64,000 nt of DNA, from positions 124,001-188,000 of the forward strand of contig NZ_JARGYD010000008.1 in assembly GCF_029168315.1 (NCBI RefSeq), written 5' to 3'. The DNA is from Psychromarinibacter halotolerans. GTDB lineage: Bacteria; Pseudomonadota; Alphaproteobacteria; Rhodobacterales; Rhodobacteraceae. The notes under the pieces were generated by a model, which made no database searches, had not been told where the DNA came from, and worked only from the letters and a program-made list of their open reading frames with translations. Within the stretch, counting starts at the first letter, position 1. The number at the start of each line of letters is the position of its first letter. The position numbers and the translations under genes were made by a program. Shown here piece by piece: positions 51,093 to 59,552 of this stretch.

Positions 51093-52172
51093 TTACGGCA
51101 TCTGGTAGCCGGGGGTCGAGCGCGAGATTTCCTGCTCTGCCTCGGACATTTCGGAGGGGATGTCTTCGAACAGCGGGGTCGAAAGATACCGCTCGCCCGT
51201 GTCCGGCAGCATGGCCAAGATGACCGAACCCGGCGCGGCATCCTGTGCCACCTTCATCGCCACGGCGAAGGTCGACCCGCCGGACACGCCGGTCAGGATG
51301 CCTTCCTGCGCCGCCAGCTTGCGGGCCCACTCGATCCCTTCGGTCCCCGCGACCGGCAGAAGCTGGTCGTAGTTCCCGGCATCCAGCGTTTCCTGAAGAA
51401 CCAGCGGAATGAAATCCGGGGTCCAGCCCTGAATCGGGTGCGGCTCGAACGCGCCGTGGCTGGCGGCGGGCTGGCCGCTGTCGGTGCGGTCCTGCGCGAT
51501 GCCAGAGGCGACCAGCTGCGCATTCGCGGGTTCCGACAGGACGATCTTCGTCTCGGGCCGCTCGCGCCGCAGCACGCGGGACACGCCCGTCACCGTACCG
51601 CCGGTGCCGTAGCCGGTGACGAAGTAATCCAGCCGACGGCCTTCGAAGTCCGCGATGATCTCGCGGCCCGTGGTCGCCTCGTGGATGTCGGCGTTGGCCA
51701 CGGTCTCGAACTGGCTGGCAAGGAACCAGCCGTTCGCTTCGGCCAGTTCGACCGCCTTGCGGTACATGCCAAAGCCCTTCTCGGCCTTGGGCGTCAGGAT
51801 GACCTTCGCGCCCAGCATCCGCATCAGCCGCCGCCGTTCGACCGAAAAGCTTTCGGCCATCGTGATGACCAGCGGATAACCCTTCGCGGCACAGACCATC
51901 GCCAGCCCGATGCCGGTGTTGCCCGACGTCGCCTCGACCACGGTCTGCCCGGGTTTCAGCGCGCCCGACGTTTCGGCGGCCTCGATGATGCCCAGCGCCA
52001 GCCGATCCTTCACCGACGCTGCGGGGTTGAAGAATTCGGCCTTCACGTACAGCTCGACCCCTTCCGGGGCGAGCGAGTTGATGCGTACGACGGGCGTGTT
52101 GCCGACGGTCTGGACAATGTCGTCGTAGACGCGGCCGCGGCCTTCGGTGGTAAAGCGGGTGGTTCCGGCCAT
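51093..52172 (-). CDS. cysK: cysteine synthase (O-acetylserine sulfhydrylase)
   Basis: 359-residue PLP enzyme. The PLP Lys is in NPAASVKDRLALGI near residue 53, the substrate loop is TSGNTGIGLAM near 83, the phosphate-binding glycine loop is GYGTGGTVTGV near 188, and the C-terminal SGGSTFAV near 305. It is longer than typical 310-320-residue CysK because of an insertion after VASGIAQ (about 232-255) and a C-terminal extension (FEDIPSEMSEAEQEISRSTPGYQMP). No cysE nearby. Confidence 0.9.
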   Translation of the reverse strand: MAGTTRFTTEGRGRVYDDIVQTVGNTPVVRINSLAPEGVELYVKAEFFNPAASVKDRLALGIIEAAETSGALKPGQTVVEATSGNTGIGLAMVCAAKGYPLVITMAESFSVERRRLMRMLGAKVILTPKAEKGFGMYRKAVELAEANGWFLASQFETVANADIHEATTGREIIADFEGRRLDYFVTGYGTGGTVTGVSRVLRRERPETKIVLSEPANAQLVASGIAQDRTDSGQPAASHGAFEPHPIQGWTPDFIPLVLQETLDAGNYDQLLPVAGTEGIEWARKLAAQEGILTGVSGGSTFAVAMKVAQDAAPGSVILAMLPDTGERYLSTPLFEDIPSEMSEAEQEISRSTPGYQMP

Positions 52173-52250
52173 GACGGGCCTCCTGTCAAAACGGGTGCAT
52201 GACAGGTAACACCTCTGGCCGCCGGTTGGACCCTGCCGGAGAAAAGAGGT

Positions 52251-52685
52251 CTAGTTGTCCGCCCGGGGTGCGTTTCGCGGGCTGTCCTGTTCCTCGGGTC
52301 CGTTGTCGGCCAGAACAAGCGTCATCACGTTCTCGCCCTTGGTCAGAACAACCGCATCGGTGAACGGGTCGAAGGACACGAGGATTTCGCCGCTCAGAAG
52401 CGACTGGATCGCGCCTTCCTGCGCATTGATCGCCTCGCCCTCGCAGAACATCCGGGTCAGCGCCATGGGCCGCTCGATCAGCAGCTTGTCGTCCTCGAAC
52501 CGACCGCTGCCCTGAAATCCGTTGCAGCCGGTGTTACCCACGATCTCTCCGGCGACGGTGAAACCGATCTGCGCGTCGCCCGCGGCGGGAAGCCCGTTGA
52601 CGGACTGGATGCGCCACTCGGCGGCGCCAGCGGGAAGCGCGATAGCGGCGAACAGGGCGGTCAGGCGTTTCAGGTTGCGTTTCAC
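52251..52685 (-). CDS. exported META-domain protein
   Basis: 144 residues from a GTG start; signal peptide 1-21 (PAGA-AE). The domain starts WRIQSVNGLPA, and the family block NTGCNGFQGSGRF with the paired Cys in RMFCEGE fits a META/HslJ-type domain, giving a likely disulfide. AAGGGG precedes the GTG. HslJ-type proteins are linked to envelope stress and novobiocin tolerance, but the role here is inferred from domain only. Confidence 0.82.
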   Translation of the reverse strand: MKRNLKRLTALFAAIALPAGAAEWRIQSVNGLPAAGDAQIGFTVAGEIVGNTGCNGFQGSGRFEDDKLLIERPMALTRMFCEGEAINAQEGAIQSLLSGEILVSFDPFTDAVVLTKGENVMTLVLADNGPEEQDSPRNAPRADN

Positions 52686-52838
52686 GGGCGGGCCCCTTCG
52701 GTCGATGGCATCAGGGCCGGCGCGACACCCGCGACCGGCCCTGACAGATATAGGCATCACCTTGTGCCGACGTTAGTGCCCCGGCGCACGTTCCGCCGCG
52801 TCGGCGACCCTTCGCGCGGTTTCCCGCGAACGTCGCGG

Positions 52839-54662
52839 TCAGGCCACCTGCGCCGAGGCGGCGGGAACCTGCGCCATGATCACTTCCAGCGGGTCATGCT
52901 CGGCCACGAAATGACCGGGCGCGACCTCTGTCAATTCGGGCACGTAATCCACCTGCCCCGCCGACAGACGGCTGGGCAGAAACCGCAGCGCCGCCCTTGG
53001 GTCCAACGGCGAGGGCAGTTCCCCCGGAAGCCGGATCCGTTCGCGTGTGCGTTCGACCTGCGGGTCGGGGATCGGCACCGCCGAGATCAGCGAGCGGGTA
53101 TAGGGGTGCAGCGGCTGGCCGCAGATCGTCTCGCCGTCGCCCAGTTCGACGATCCGGCCAAGGTACAGCACCATGATCCGGTTCGAGATCGCGCGGACCA
53201 CCGACAGGTCATGGCTGATGAACAGCATCGACATGCCGAATTCGGCCTGCAACTCCTTCAGCAACTGCACGATCTGCGCCTGAATCGACACATCCAGCGC
53301 CGACACCGCCTCGTCACAGATGATAAGGCGGGGCTTGTTGATCATCGCCCGCGCGATGCCGACCCGCTGGTTCTGGCCGCCCGACAGTTCGTGCGGGTAG
53401 CGGTTGAACATCGTCCGGTCCAGCCCGACGCGGTCCATCATCGCCAGCACCTCTTCCTTGCGCTCGCGCGATGTCAGGTCGGGGCGGAAGGTCTTCAACG
53501 GCTCGGCGATAGAGGCCGAGATCGTCATGCGCGGATCAAGCGAGGCCAGCGGATCCTGAAACACGATCTGCAAGTCCTTGCGGGCGTCCAGCATCTGTTT
53601 GCGGTCAAGGTCGGTCAGATCGGTGCCCAGCCACGCGACGCGGCCATCGGTTGGCTCGATCAGGCGCAGCACGCCGCGCGCCAGCGTGGACTTGCCACAG
53701 CCGGATTCCCCGACGATGCCCAGCGTCTCGCCCTCGGCAAGGTCGAAGCTGACGCCGTTGACGGCCTTCAGCGGCACGGTGCGACCAAAGATGCCGCCCT
53801 CGACCCGGATCGGGAAATGCACCTTCATGTCGTCGACCGACAGGATGGGTTTGCCCTCTTTCACGCCCGGCGCGTCCCCGGCGTCGATGCGGGGCATCGC
53901 GTCCAGCAGGCGGCGGGTGTAGTCGTGGGTCGGGTTCGCGAAGATGTCGCCCACGTCGCCCTCTTCCACGAAGGCGCCCGTGCGCATCACGTCGATCCGG
54001 TCGCACATCCGCGCCACCACGCCCATGTCGTGGGTGATCAGGGCGATGGCGGTGCCGTGGTCCTTCTGAAGCGCCGCGATCAAATCCAGCACCTCGGCCT
54101 GAACGGTCACGTCCAGCGCGGTGGTGGGTTCGTCCGCGATCAGCAGCTTGGGGTCGCACAGCATCGCCTGCGCGATCATCACGCGTTGGCGCATCCCGCC
54201 CGACAGTTCGTGCGGGTACTGCTTCAACCGGCGCGCGGCCTCGGGGATGCGCACGCGGTCCAGCCAGTCAAGGCAGTGCCGCCGCGCCGCCGCGCCCGAC
54301 ATGCCCTTGTGAACCTTCAGAACCTCGGCCATCTGCTCGCCCACCCGCAGGTGCGGCGTCAGCGCGGTCAGCGGGTCTTGGAAGATCATGCCCACGTCGG
54401 CGCCACGCACCTTGTTCAGACGCGCGGGCGGGAGGTTCAGGATCTCGTTCCCTTCCAGCTTCACCGACCCGGTGGCGCGGCCGTTCGGCGGCAGCAGACC
54501 CATCGCGGCCATGAAGCTTTGCGATTTGCCCGATCCGCTTTCGCCGACGATACCAAGGCATTCGCCTGCCTCGATGTGGAAGGACACGCCCTTTACCGCC
54601 TCGACCACGCCATCGGGCGTGTCGAAGCTGACGGTCAGGTTTTCGACGTTCAGTACCGACAT
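52839..54662 (-). CDS. oligopeptide ABC transporter, fused OppD-OppF ATPase
   Basis: 607 residues carrying two complete ABC ATPase domains. First: Walker A GESGSGKS near residue 40, signature LSGGMRQR near 155, Walker B LLIADEPTTALD near 175. Second: Walker A GESGCGKS near 320, signature LSGGQNQR near 435, Walker B LIICDEAVSALD near 455. The C-terminal oligopeptide segment, normally a Cys-containing iron-sulfur-like motif (GCRFxxRCP), is here RAALRFLPSRL, so those Cys are lost. Last gene of the opp operon. Confidence 0.92.
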   Translation of the reverse strand: MSVLNVENLTVSFDTPDGVVEAVKGVSFHIEAGECLGIVGESGSGKSQSFMAAMGLLPPNGRATGSVKLEGNEILNLPPARLNKVRGADVGMIFQDPLTALTPHLRVGEQMAEVLKVHKGMSGAAARRHCLDWLDRVRIPEAARRLKQYPHELSGGMRQRVMIAQAMLCDPKLLIADEPTTALDVTVQAEVLDLIAALQKDHGTAIALITHDMGVVARMCDRIDVMRTGAFVEEGDVGDIFANPTHDYTRRLLDAMPRIDAGDAPGVKEGKPILSVDDMKVHFPIRVEGGIFGRTVPLKAVNGVSFDLAEGETLGIVGESGCGKSTLARGVLRLIEPTDGRVAWLGTDLTDLDRKQMLDARKDLQIVFQDPLASLDPRMTISASIAEPLKTFRPDLTSRERKEEVLAMMDRVGLDRTMFNRYPHELSGGQNQRVGIARAMINKPRLIICDEAVSALDVSIQAQIVQLLKELQAEFGMSMLFISHDLSVVRAISNRIMVLYLGRIVELGDGETICGQPLHPYTRSLISAVPIPDPQVERTRERIRLPGELPSPLDPRAALRFLPSRLSAGQVDYVPELTEVAPGHFVAEHDPLEVIMAQVPAASAQVA

Positions 54663-54663
54663 A

Positions 54664-55593
54664 TCAGCGATCCTTCGGGTCGAGCGCGTCACGCAGGCCA
54701 TCGCCGATGAAGAACATCGTGATGATGATGGTGACGTAGAAGAACAAGGGGAACAGAAGCTGCCACAGGGTGCCATAGGCCATCGTGCCCGCCCCTTCCG
54801 CGATCAGCCGCCCCAGCGAGGTCATCGGTTCCGAGATGCCAAGGCCAAGGAACGAGATGAACGACTCGGCAAGGATCATCTCGGGCACCAGCAGCGAGGC
54901 ATAGACGATCACCACGCCCATCAGGTTCGGCAGGATGTGACGGAAGATGATCTTGCCTTCGCTGACGCCACCGGCGCGGGCGGCCTCGATGAACTCGCGG
55001 GTCTTCAGGGTCAGCGTCTGTCCCCGGACGATGCGGCTCATGGTCAGCCAGGACACGGCGCCCAGCGCGATGAACAGCGTGGTGAACGACCGGCCCGCGA
55101 TGACAAGGATCAGGATCAGCACCAGCGTCAGCGGGATCGCCAGCAGGATGTCGACGAAGCGCATCATCACGCTGTCGAGGCGGCCGCCGTAGAACCCGGC
55201 GATCACACCATAGGCGGTACCCACCAGCAGCGCCATCGCGGCGCCGATCAGCCCCACCAGCAGCGACGTGCGCGTCGCCTGGATCACGCGGCTGTACAGG
55301 TCGCGGCCAAGATCATCGAGACCGAAGTAATGCCCCGTCTCGACCGAGGGCATCCCCTGCCCCCTGATGTCGCCCATGCGGTTCCAGTCGATTTCCTCGT
55401 TCGACCACTGCGCGACCAGCGGCCCGAAGATCACGAACAGAACGATCAGTCCCAGCACGAAGACGGACGCCATCGCCGCCTTGTTGCGCAGGAAGCGGTC
55501 CATCGCGTCGCGCCACAGCGACCGGCCCCGGACGGCAGTGAAATCGGTGATGTCGGCCGCAAGTTCCTCGGCCCGTTCGGATTTGCCAAACAC
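54664..55593 (-). CDS. oligopeptide ABC transporter permease OppC
   Basis: 309 residues, six membrane helices, GTG start with GAGGAG 6 nt upstream. The OppC N-terminal helix (about residues 42-62) is followed by GHYFGLDDLGRDLYSRVIQATRTSLLVG near 92 and the EAA loop EAARAGGVSEGKIIFRHILPN near 190. Start of the ATPase gene overlaps within 1-2 bp. An upstream ATG at 55653 would overlap oppB, so the GTG is preferred. Confidence 0.92.
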   Translation of the reverse strand: MFGKSERAEELAADITDFTAVRGRSLWRDAMDRFLRNKAAMASVFVLGLIVLFVIFGPLVAQWSNEEIDWNRMGDIRGQGMPSVETGHYFGLDDLGRDLYSRVIQATRTSLLVGLIGAAMALLVGTAYGVIAGFYGGRLDSVMMRFVDILLAIPLTLVLILILVIAGRSFTTLFIALGAVSWLTMSRIVRGQTLTLKTREFIEAARAGGVSEGKIIFRHILPNLMGVVIVYASLLVPEMILAESFISFLGLGISEPMTSLGRLIAEGAGTMAYGTLWQLLFPLFFYVTIIITMFFIGDGLRDALDPKDR

Positions 55594-55603
55594 GCGCGTC
55601 TCC

Positions 55604-56527
55604 TCAGTACCGGATCTTGGGGTCGAACCACGCATAGGCGAGGTCGGTGGCAAGGTTCACCACGACGGTGAGGCCGCCGTACAGGATGGTGACCCCCAGA
55701 AGCACCGCGTAATCCCGCGTCAGCGCCGAACTGACATAGGATTGCCCCAGCCCCCCGGTCGAGAAATACAGGTCCACGAAGACCGAGCCGGTCAGCACGT
55801 AGACGAACACGGGGCCAAGGTAAGAAATCACCGGCAGAAGCGTGGGCTTCAGCGCGTGCCGCCAGATCACGGTGCGGGCGGGAAGGCCCTTGGCCCGGGC
55901 GGTGCGGATGAAGTTGGAGTTCAGGACCTCCAGCATCGACGACCGGGTGATCCGGGCGATGTTGCCCATGTAGCTGGTCGACAGCGCGATGACGGGCATG
56001 ATCAGGTATTCCCACTGACCGCCGTTCCAGCCGCCGCCGGGCAGCAGTCCCAGCCACAGGGTGAAGGTCAGGATCAGGATCGGACCCATGATGAAGTTCG
56101 GAAGCGCCTGCGCGGCGATGCCCAGCGACACGGCGAAATAGTCGACCCAGCTGTTGTGGCGGATCGCGGCGGCGATACCCAGCGCGATGCCCACGACCGA
56201 GGCGACGACGAAGGCCAGCGACCCGTAGGTCAGCGAGATCGGGAAGCCCTGCGCGATGATGTCGTTCACGTCGCGGTCCTTGAACCGGAACGACGGGCCG
56301 AAGTCGAAATGCAGGACGATGTTGGTCAGATAGTCCCAAAGCTGCTTCCACAGCGGCTGATCAAGGCCATAGCGCGCCTCGATGTTGGCCAGCACCTCCG
56401 GCGGCAAAGGCCGTTCCGACGTGAACGGACCGCCCGGCGCGGTGTGCATCAGGAAGAAGGACGCGACGACCAGCAGCAATAGCGTGGGGATCGCGATCAG
56501 GAGACGGCGGATGATATAGGCGGTCAT
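55604..56527 (-). CDS. oligopeptide ABC transporter permease OppB
   Basis: 307 residues, six membrane helices. N-terminal MTAYIIRRLLIAIPTLLLLVVASFFLMHTAPGGPF is the standard OppB/DppB opening; the EAA loop RTARAKGLPARTVIWRHALKPTLLPV is near residue 210. Second gene of the operon, 167 bp after oppA. The gap contains a strong hairpin (56655-56680), which may set the higher level of the binding protein relative to the permease. Confidence 0.93.
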   Translation of the reverse strand: MTAYIIRRLLIAIPTLLLLVVASFFLMHTAPGGPFTSERPLPPEVLANIEARYGLDQPLWKQLWDYLTNIVLHFDFGPSFRFKDRDVNDIIAQGFPISLTYGSLAFVVASVVGIALGIAAAIRHNSWVDYFAVSLGIAAQALPNFIMGPILILTFTLWLGLLPGGGWNGGQWEYLIMPVIALSTSYMGNIARITRSSMLEVLNSNFIRTARAKGLPARTVIWRHALKPTLLPVISYLGPVFVYVLTGSVFVDLYFSTGGLGQSYVSSALTRDYAVLLGVTILYGGLTVVVNLATDLAYAWFDPKIRY

Positions 56528-56654
56528 GTGGGTTTTCGTGTCACCGGCGCTTGCGGAAAGACCCCGTCCCGGCCCTGCGCCGGGACCTTGGCGCGGATGG
56601 CCCGTCGGGCGGCATCGGCACGTGGTCCCCGGTCAGGCCCGGTACGGATAAGCC

Positions 56655-56680
56655 ATGCGACGCCCACGCGGGCGCCGCAT
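56655..56680 (-). terminator. intercistronic hairpin between oppA and oppB
   Basis: ATGCGACGCCC (56655-56665) pairs with GGGCGCCGCAT (56670-56680), one mismatch, 4-nt loop. There is no T-tract, so it is more likely an mRNA-stabilising or partial-termination element than a full terminator. Confidence 0.5.
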
Positions 56681-56694
56681 CTTGGATCGCGACG

Positions 56695-58323
56695 TTACTC
56701 GGCGATCTTGTACAGGTTCTTGGAGTACCAGTTCTGTTCGACGTTGTTCACCGGCCAGTTCCCCACGTCGCTGTCCATCATGTAGACGCCAGCATAGTGG
56801 TAGATCGGGATCACCGGCATTTCGGCGGCCAGGATCTGTTCGGCTTCGGTGTAAAGCGGCGTGGTGTCGTCCGCCGTCTTCGCGTCTTCCAGAAGGCCGT
56901 CGTACGTCTCGTTGGCGTACTTGCCGTCGTTGTAGCCCGACGCGCTGTCGAGCAGGTCGAGGAAGGTGGATGCTTCGTTGTAGTCGCCGCACCATGCGCC
57001 ACGGGCCAGTTCGAAGTTCTGGTTGCCCCGCTCTTCAAGGAACACCTTCCACTCCATGTTGGCCAGCGTCGCCTCGACGCCCAGCTTCTGCTTCCACATC
57101 TGGCTGAGGGCGACGGCCACTTTCTCGTGCGCTTCCGAGGTGTTGTAGATCATCTCGAAGGTCAGCGGATTGTCCGGGCCATAGCCAGCCTCGGCCAGCA
57201 GTTCCAGCGCCATGGCGTCACGGTCGGCCTGCGACATGCCGGCCATCTCGGTCGCCGGAGGCTCGAAGCCCGCAACGGCAGCCGGGGTGAACGTGTAGGC
57301 CTCGGGCTGACCGCCGGCCATGATGTTCTCGACGATGATCTTGCGGTCCACGGCCAGCGCCAGCGCCTTGCGCACGTTCACGTCCTTGAAGGCCTCGGGG
57401 CCGCTGTCGGACAGGTTGAACGTGTAATAGTAGTTGCACAGACGCGGGAAGCTGATCGCTTCTTCGGGGTATTCCTCGGACAGGCGCGGGAACTGACCAG
57501 CCGGGACTTCGGTGCGGTCAAGCTCGCCCGCCATGTAACGGGTCAGCGCGACGTTCTCGTCGTTGATGACCAGCGCCACGACCCTGTCGATGATCGTGTT
57601 CTCGTTGTCCCAGTACATCTCGTTGCGCTCGCGCACGGACCGTTCGTTCGGCAGGTGCTCGGTCAGCACATAGGCGCCGTTCGACACGATGTTCTCGGGC
57701 CGGGTCCAGTCGGCGCCGAATTCCTCGACGACGCTTTGCGGCGCCGGGAAGGTCGTCGCGTGCGTGGTCATGAACGGGAAGTACGGCAGCGGCGAGGTCA
57801 GGCGGACCTCAAGCGTGTGGTCGTCCACCGCGGTCACGCCCAGTTCTTCGGGGGCCATGTCGCCCGCAACGATCTCGGACGCGTTCTCAAGCGACATCAG
57901 TTCGATGAACCACTGGTAGGGCGAGGCAAGCGCCGGGTCGGCGGCACGGCGCCACGCAAAGACGAAATCGTTCGCGGTGACGGGATCGCCGTTCGACCAC
58001 ACCGCCTCGGGGCGCAGGGAGAACGTGTAGGTCAGCTTGTCGTCGCTGACTTCGTAGCCGGTGGCCACGCCGGGAACCAGTTCGCCATTCTCGTCCTGGT
58101 TCATCAGGCCTTCGAACAGGTCGCGCACGATTTCCGAGCCCGACACGTCTTCGACCACCTGCGGATCGACCGAGCTATGCTCGTCCAGAACGCGGTAGGT
58201 AAAGGTCTGGTCGGCGGCCAGCGGCTCGCCGGTTTCCGGATGCGTGTCCTGCGCCAGCGCGGCGCCGGCCAGAATCGAAGTAGACAGCAGCGCCGAGAGC
58301 GTTGCCCGGGTAACGATCTTCAT
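56695..58323 (-). CDS. oligopeptide ABC transporter substrate-binding protein
   Basis: 542 residues; signal peptide 1-24 (GAALA-QD). SBP family 5 (OppA-like): an early EPLAADQTFTYRVLDEHSSVDPQVVEDVSG, then LMNQDENGELVPGVATGYEVSDD, DFVFAWRRAADPALASPY near residue 122 and the Trp-rich C-terminal region. It binds peptides in the periplasm for the OppB-OppC-OppDF complex. First gene of the operon, with GGGGAGA before the ATG. Confidence 0.93.
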   Translation of the reverse strand: MKIVTRATLSALLSTSILAGAALAQDTHPETGEPLAADQTFTYRVLDEHSSVDPQVVEDVSGSEIVRDLFEGLMNQDENGELVPGVATGYEVSDDKLTYTFSLRPEAVWSNGDPVTANDFVFAWRRAADPALASPYQWFIELMSLENASEIVAGDMAPEELGVTAVDDHTLEVRLTSPLPYFPFMTTHATTFPAPQSVVEEFGADWTRPENIVSNGAYVLTEHLPNERSVRERNEMYWDNENTIIDRVVALVINDENVALTRYMAGELDRTEVPAGQFPRLSEEYPEEAISFPRLCNYYYTFNLSDSGPEAFKDVNVRKALALAVDRKIIVENIMAGGQPEAYTFTPAAVAGFEPPATEMAGMSQADRDAMALELLAEAGYGPDNPLTFEMIYNTSEAHEKVAVALSQMWKQKLGVEATLANMEWKVFLEERGNQNFELARGAWCGDYNEASTFLDLLDSASGYNDGKYANETYDGLLEDAKTADDTTPLYTEAEQILAAEMPVIPIYHYAGVYMMDSDVGNWPVNNVEQNWYSKNLYKIAE

Positions 58324-58349
58324 GGAATTGGTCTCCCCTTGTTCGTGCC

Positions 58350-58375
58350 CGGTCCCTTGTTTCCGTCAGGGACCG
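58350..58375 (-). promoter_or_regulatory. hairpin in the oppA leader
   Basis: CGGTCCCT (58350-58357) pairs perfectly with AGGGACCG (58368-58375) around a 10-nt loop. It lies 27-52 nt upstream of the oppA start, within the probable 5' untranslated region, where it could influence translation or bind a small RNA. No target pairing has been tested. Confidence 0.35.
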
Positions 58376-58521
58376 CCGCACGGTTTTTGGATGGATCGAT
58401 CTTAACGGAGTCGAACGCACCGGCAACCCGTGCCCAAGGGCGGACCACCCCCATCGGCGGCGTTCTGCAGGCGGCGGTGGCGGCCGCACGGTGCCGCAAC
58501 GGAAGATCTGACGACAGGTCA

Positions 58522-58553
58522 ATTATTAAGCAACTGCCTGAATTTACTCGCAA
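58522..58553 (-). promoter_or_regulatory. candidate oppA promoter
   Basis: On the minus strand a TTGCGA-like -35 (58553-58548) and a TAATAAT -10 (58528-58522) are spaced by about 18-19 nt, in one of the few AT-rich spots of the region. This would give an oppA leader of nearly 200 nt. Confidence 0.35.
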
Positions 58554-58741
58554 TCCGCGAACACTCGCCGCCCGGCTGGAAACAACCATTCCGCGAATCG
58601 CGTTCGTTCAAAACGTCGCGTCATGACGCCGGGGACCTCGCGATAAATTGCCGTTCGGCGCCGCAAGACAGCGTGGCTGGCAATCCGCGCGGGGCCTGTT
58701 ATCTGTCGCAAAAGCCCGCGAAAATCCCACCGGAGCCGCAC

Positions 58742-59548
58742 ATGGCGCATATCCTGATTCTGTCCAGCTGGGTCGCGCACGGCCATGTCGGCCTGTCCGC
58801 CGCGACGCCGGTGCTTCAGGCGCTGGGCCACCGGGTCACGCAACTGCCGACCGTGGTCCTGTCGAACCACGCGGCGTGGCCGCATGTGGCCGGCGCGCGG
58901 GTGCCGGTCGACCAGATCGCGGCAATGGCCGACGCGGCGCAGGCGAATGGCTGGCTGCGGGATGTGGACGCGGTTCTGACCGGTTATCTTCCGACAGCGG
59001 ACCACGTCGCCCTGGCGGTACGCCTGCTGGACGACCTGCCCGACGCCCGCAAGGTCGTGGACCCGGTGCTGGGCGACGCGCCCAAGGGTCTGTACATCGC
59101 AGAGGATGCCGCGCGGGCGATCCGCGATGACCTTGTTCCCCGCGCCGACATCGTGACCCCCAACGCGTTCGAACTGTCGTGGCTGACGGGGCAGGACGTG
59201 GGCAGCGTGGCGCAGGCGCTGTCCGCCGCCCGCACGCTTGGCCCGCGCCTTGGCCCGCGCGTGCTTGTCACCTCTGCCCCGGCGGGCGACGGCCAGACCG
59301 GGGTGCTGGACAGCGGCGACGCGACCCTGTTCGCCACCCCGCACCGCGATGGGGTGCCGAACGGCGTGGGCGACGTGTTCTCGGCCCTCGTGGCGGCGGG
59401 GGTGCCGTTGCCGCAGGCGATGGGGCATTTGCAGGCGCTGATCGATGCCAGCCTTGGCGCCGACCACCTGCGCATCGCCGAGACGGCAGCGGACTGGACC
59501 GGCGCCGCCCCCCTGACCCATACTCATATAACCGGAACGGAGACCTAG
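58742..59548 (+). CDS. PdxY/PdxK-like pyridoxal kinase
   Basis: 268-residue ribokinase-superfamily protein of the pyridoxal kinase branch. It has the HVGLSAATPVLQALGHRVTQLPTVVLSNH N-terminal block (PdxY: HVGNSAAxFPMxRxGxxVWPLNTVQFSNH) and the Asp-containing catalytic region DGVPNGVGDVFSALVAA near residue 200, in place of the usual GTGD. It could salvage pyridoxal to PLP, or phosphorylate another substrate. It is followed after 4 bp by the barrel-MgsA fusion, so the two are probably co-translated. Confidence 0.82.
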   Translation: MAHILILSSWVAHGHVGLSAATPVLQALGHRVTQLPTVVLSNHAAWPHVAGARVPVDQIAAMADAAQANGWLRDVDAVLTGYLPTADHVALAVRLLDDLPDARKVVDPVLGDAPKGLYIAEDAARAIRDDLVPRADIVTPNAFELSWLTGQDVGSVAQALSAARTLGPRLGPRVLVTSAPAGDGQTGVLDSGDATLFATPHRDGVPNGVGDVFSALVAAGVPLPQAMGHLQALIDASLGADHLRIAETAADWTGAAPLTHTHITGTET

Positions 59549-59552
59549 GCGC

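Larger units (their letters stand above)
58324..58741. other. 418-bp divergent intergenic region between oppA and the PdxY-like gene
   Basis: No protein gene is seen. It holds a hairpin just upstream of the oppA start (58350-58375) and a candidate minus-strand promoter (58522-58553). A longer in-frame extension of the plus-strand kinase gene runs through it but has no family match or ribosome-binding site. It likely carries both promoters of the divergent pair. Confidence 0.6.
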
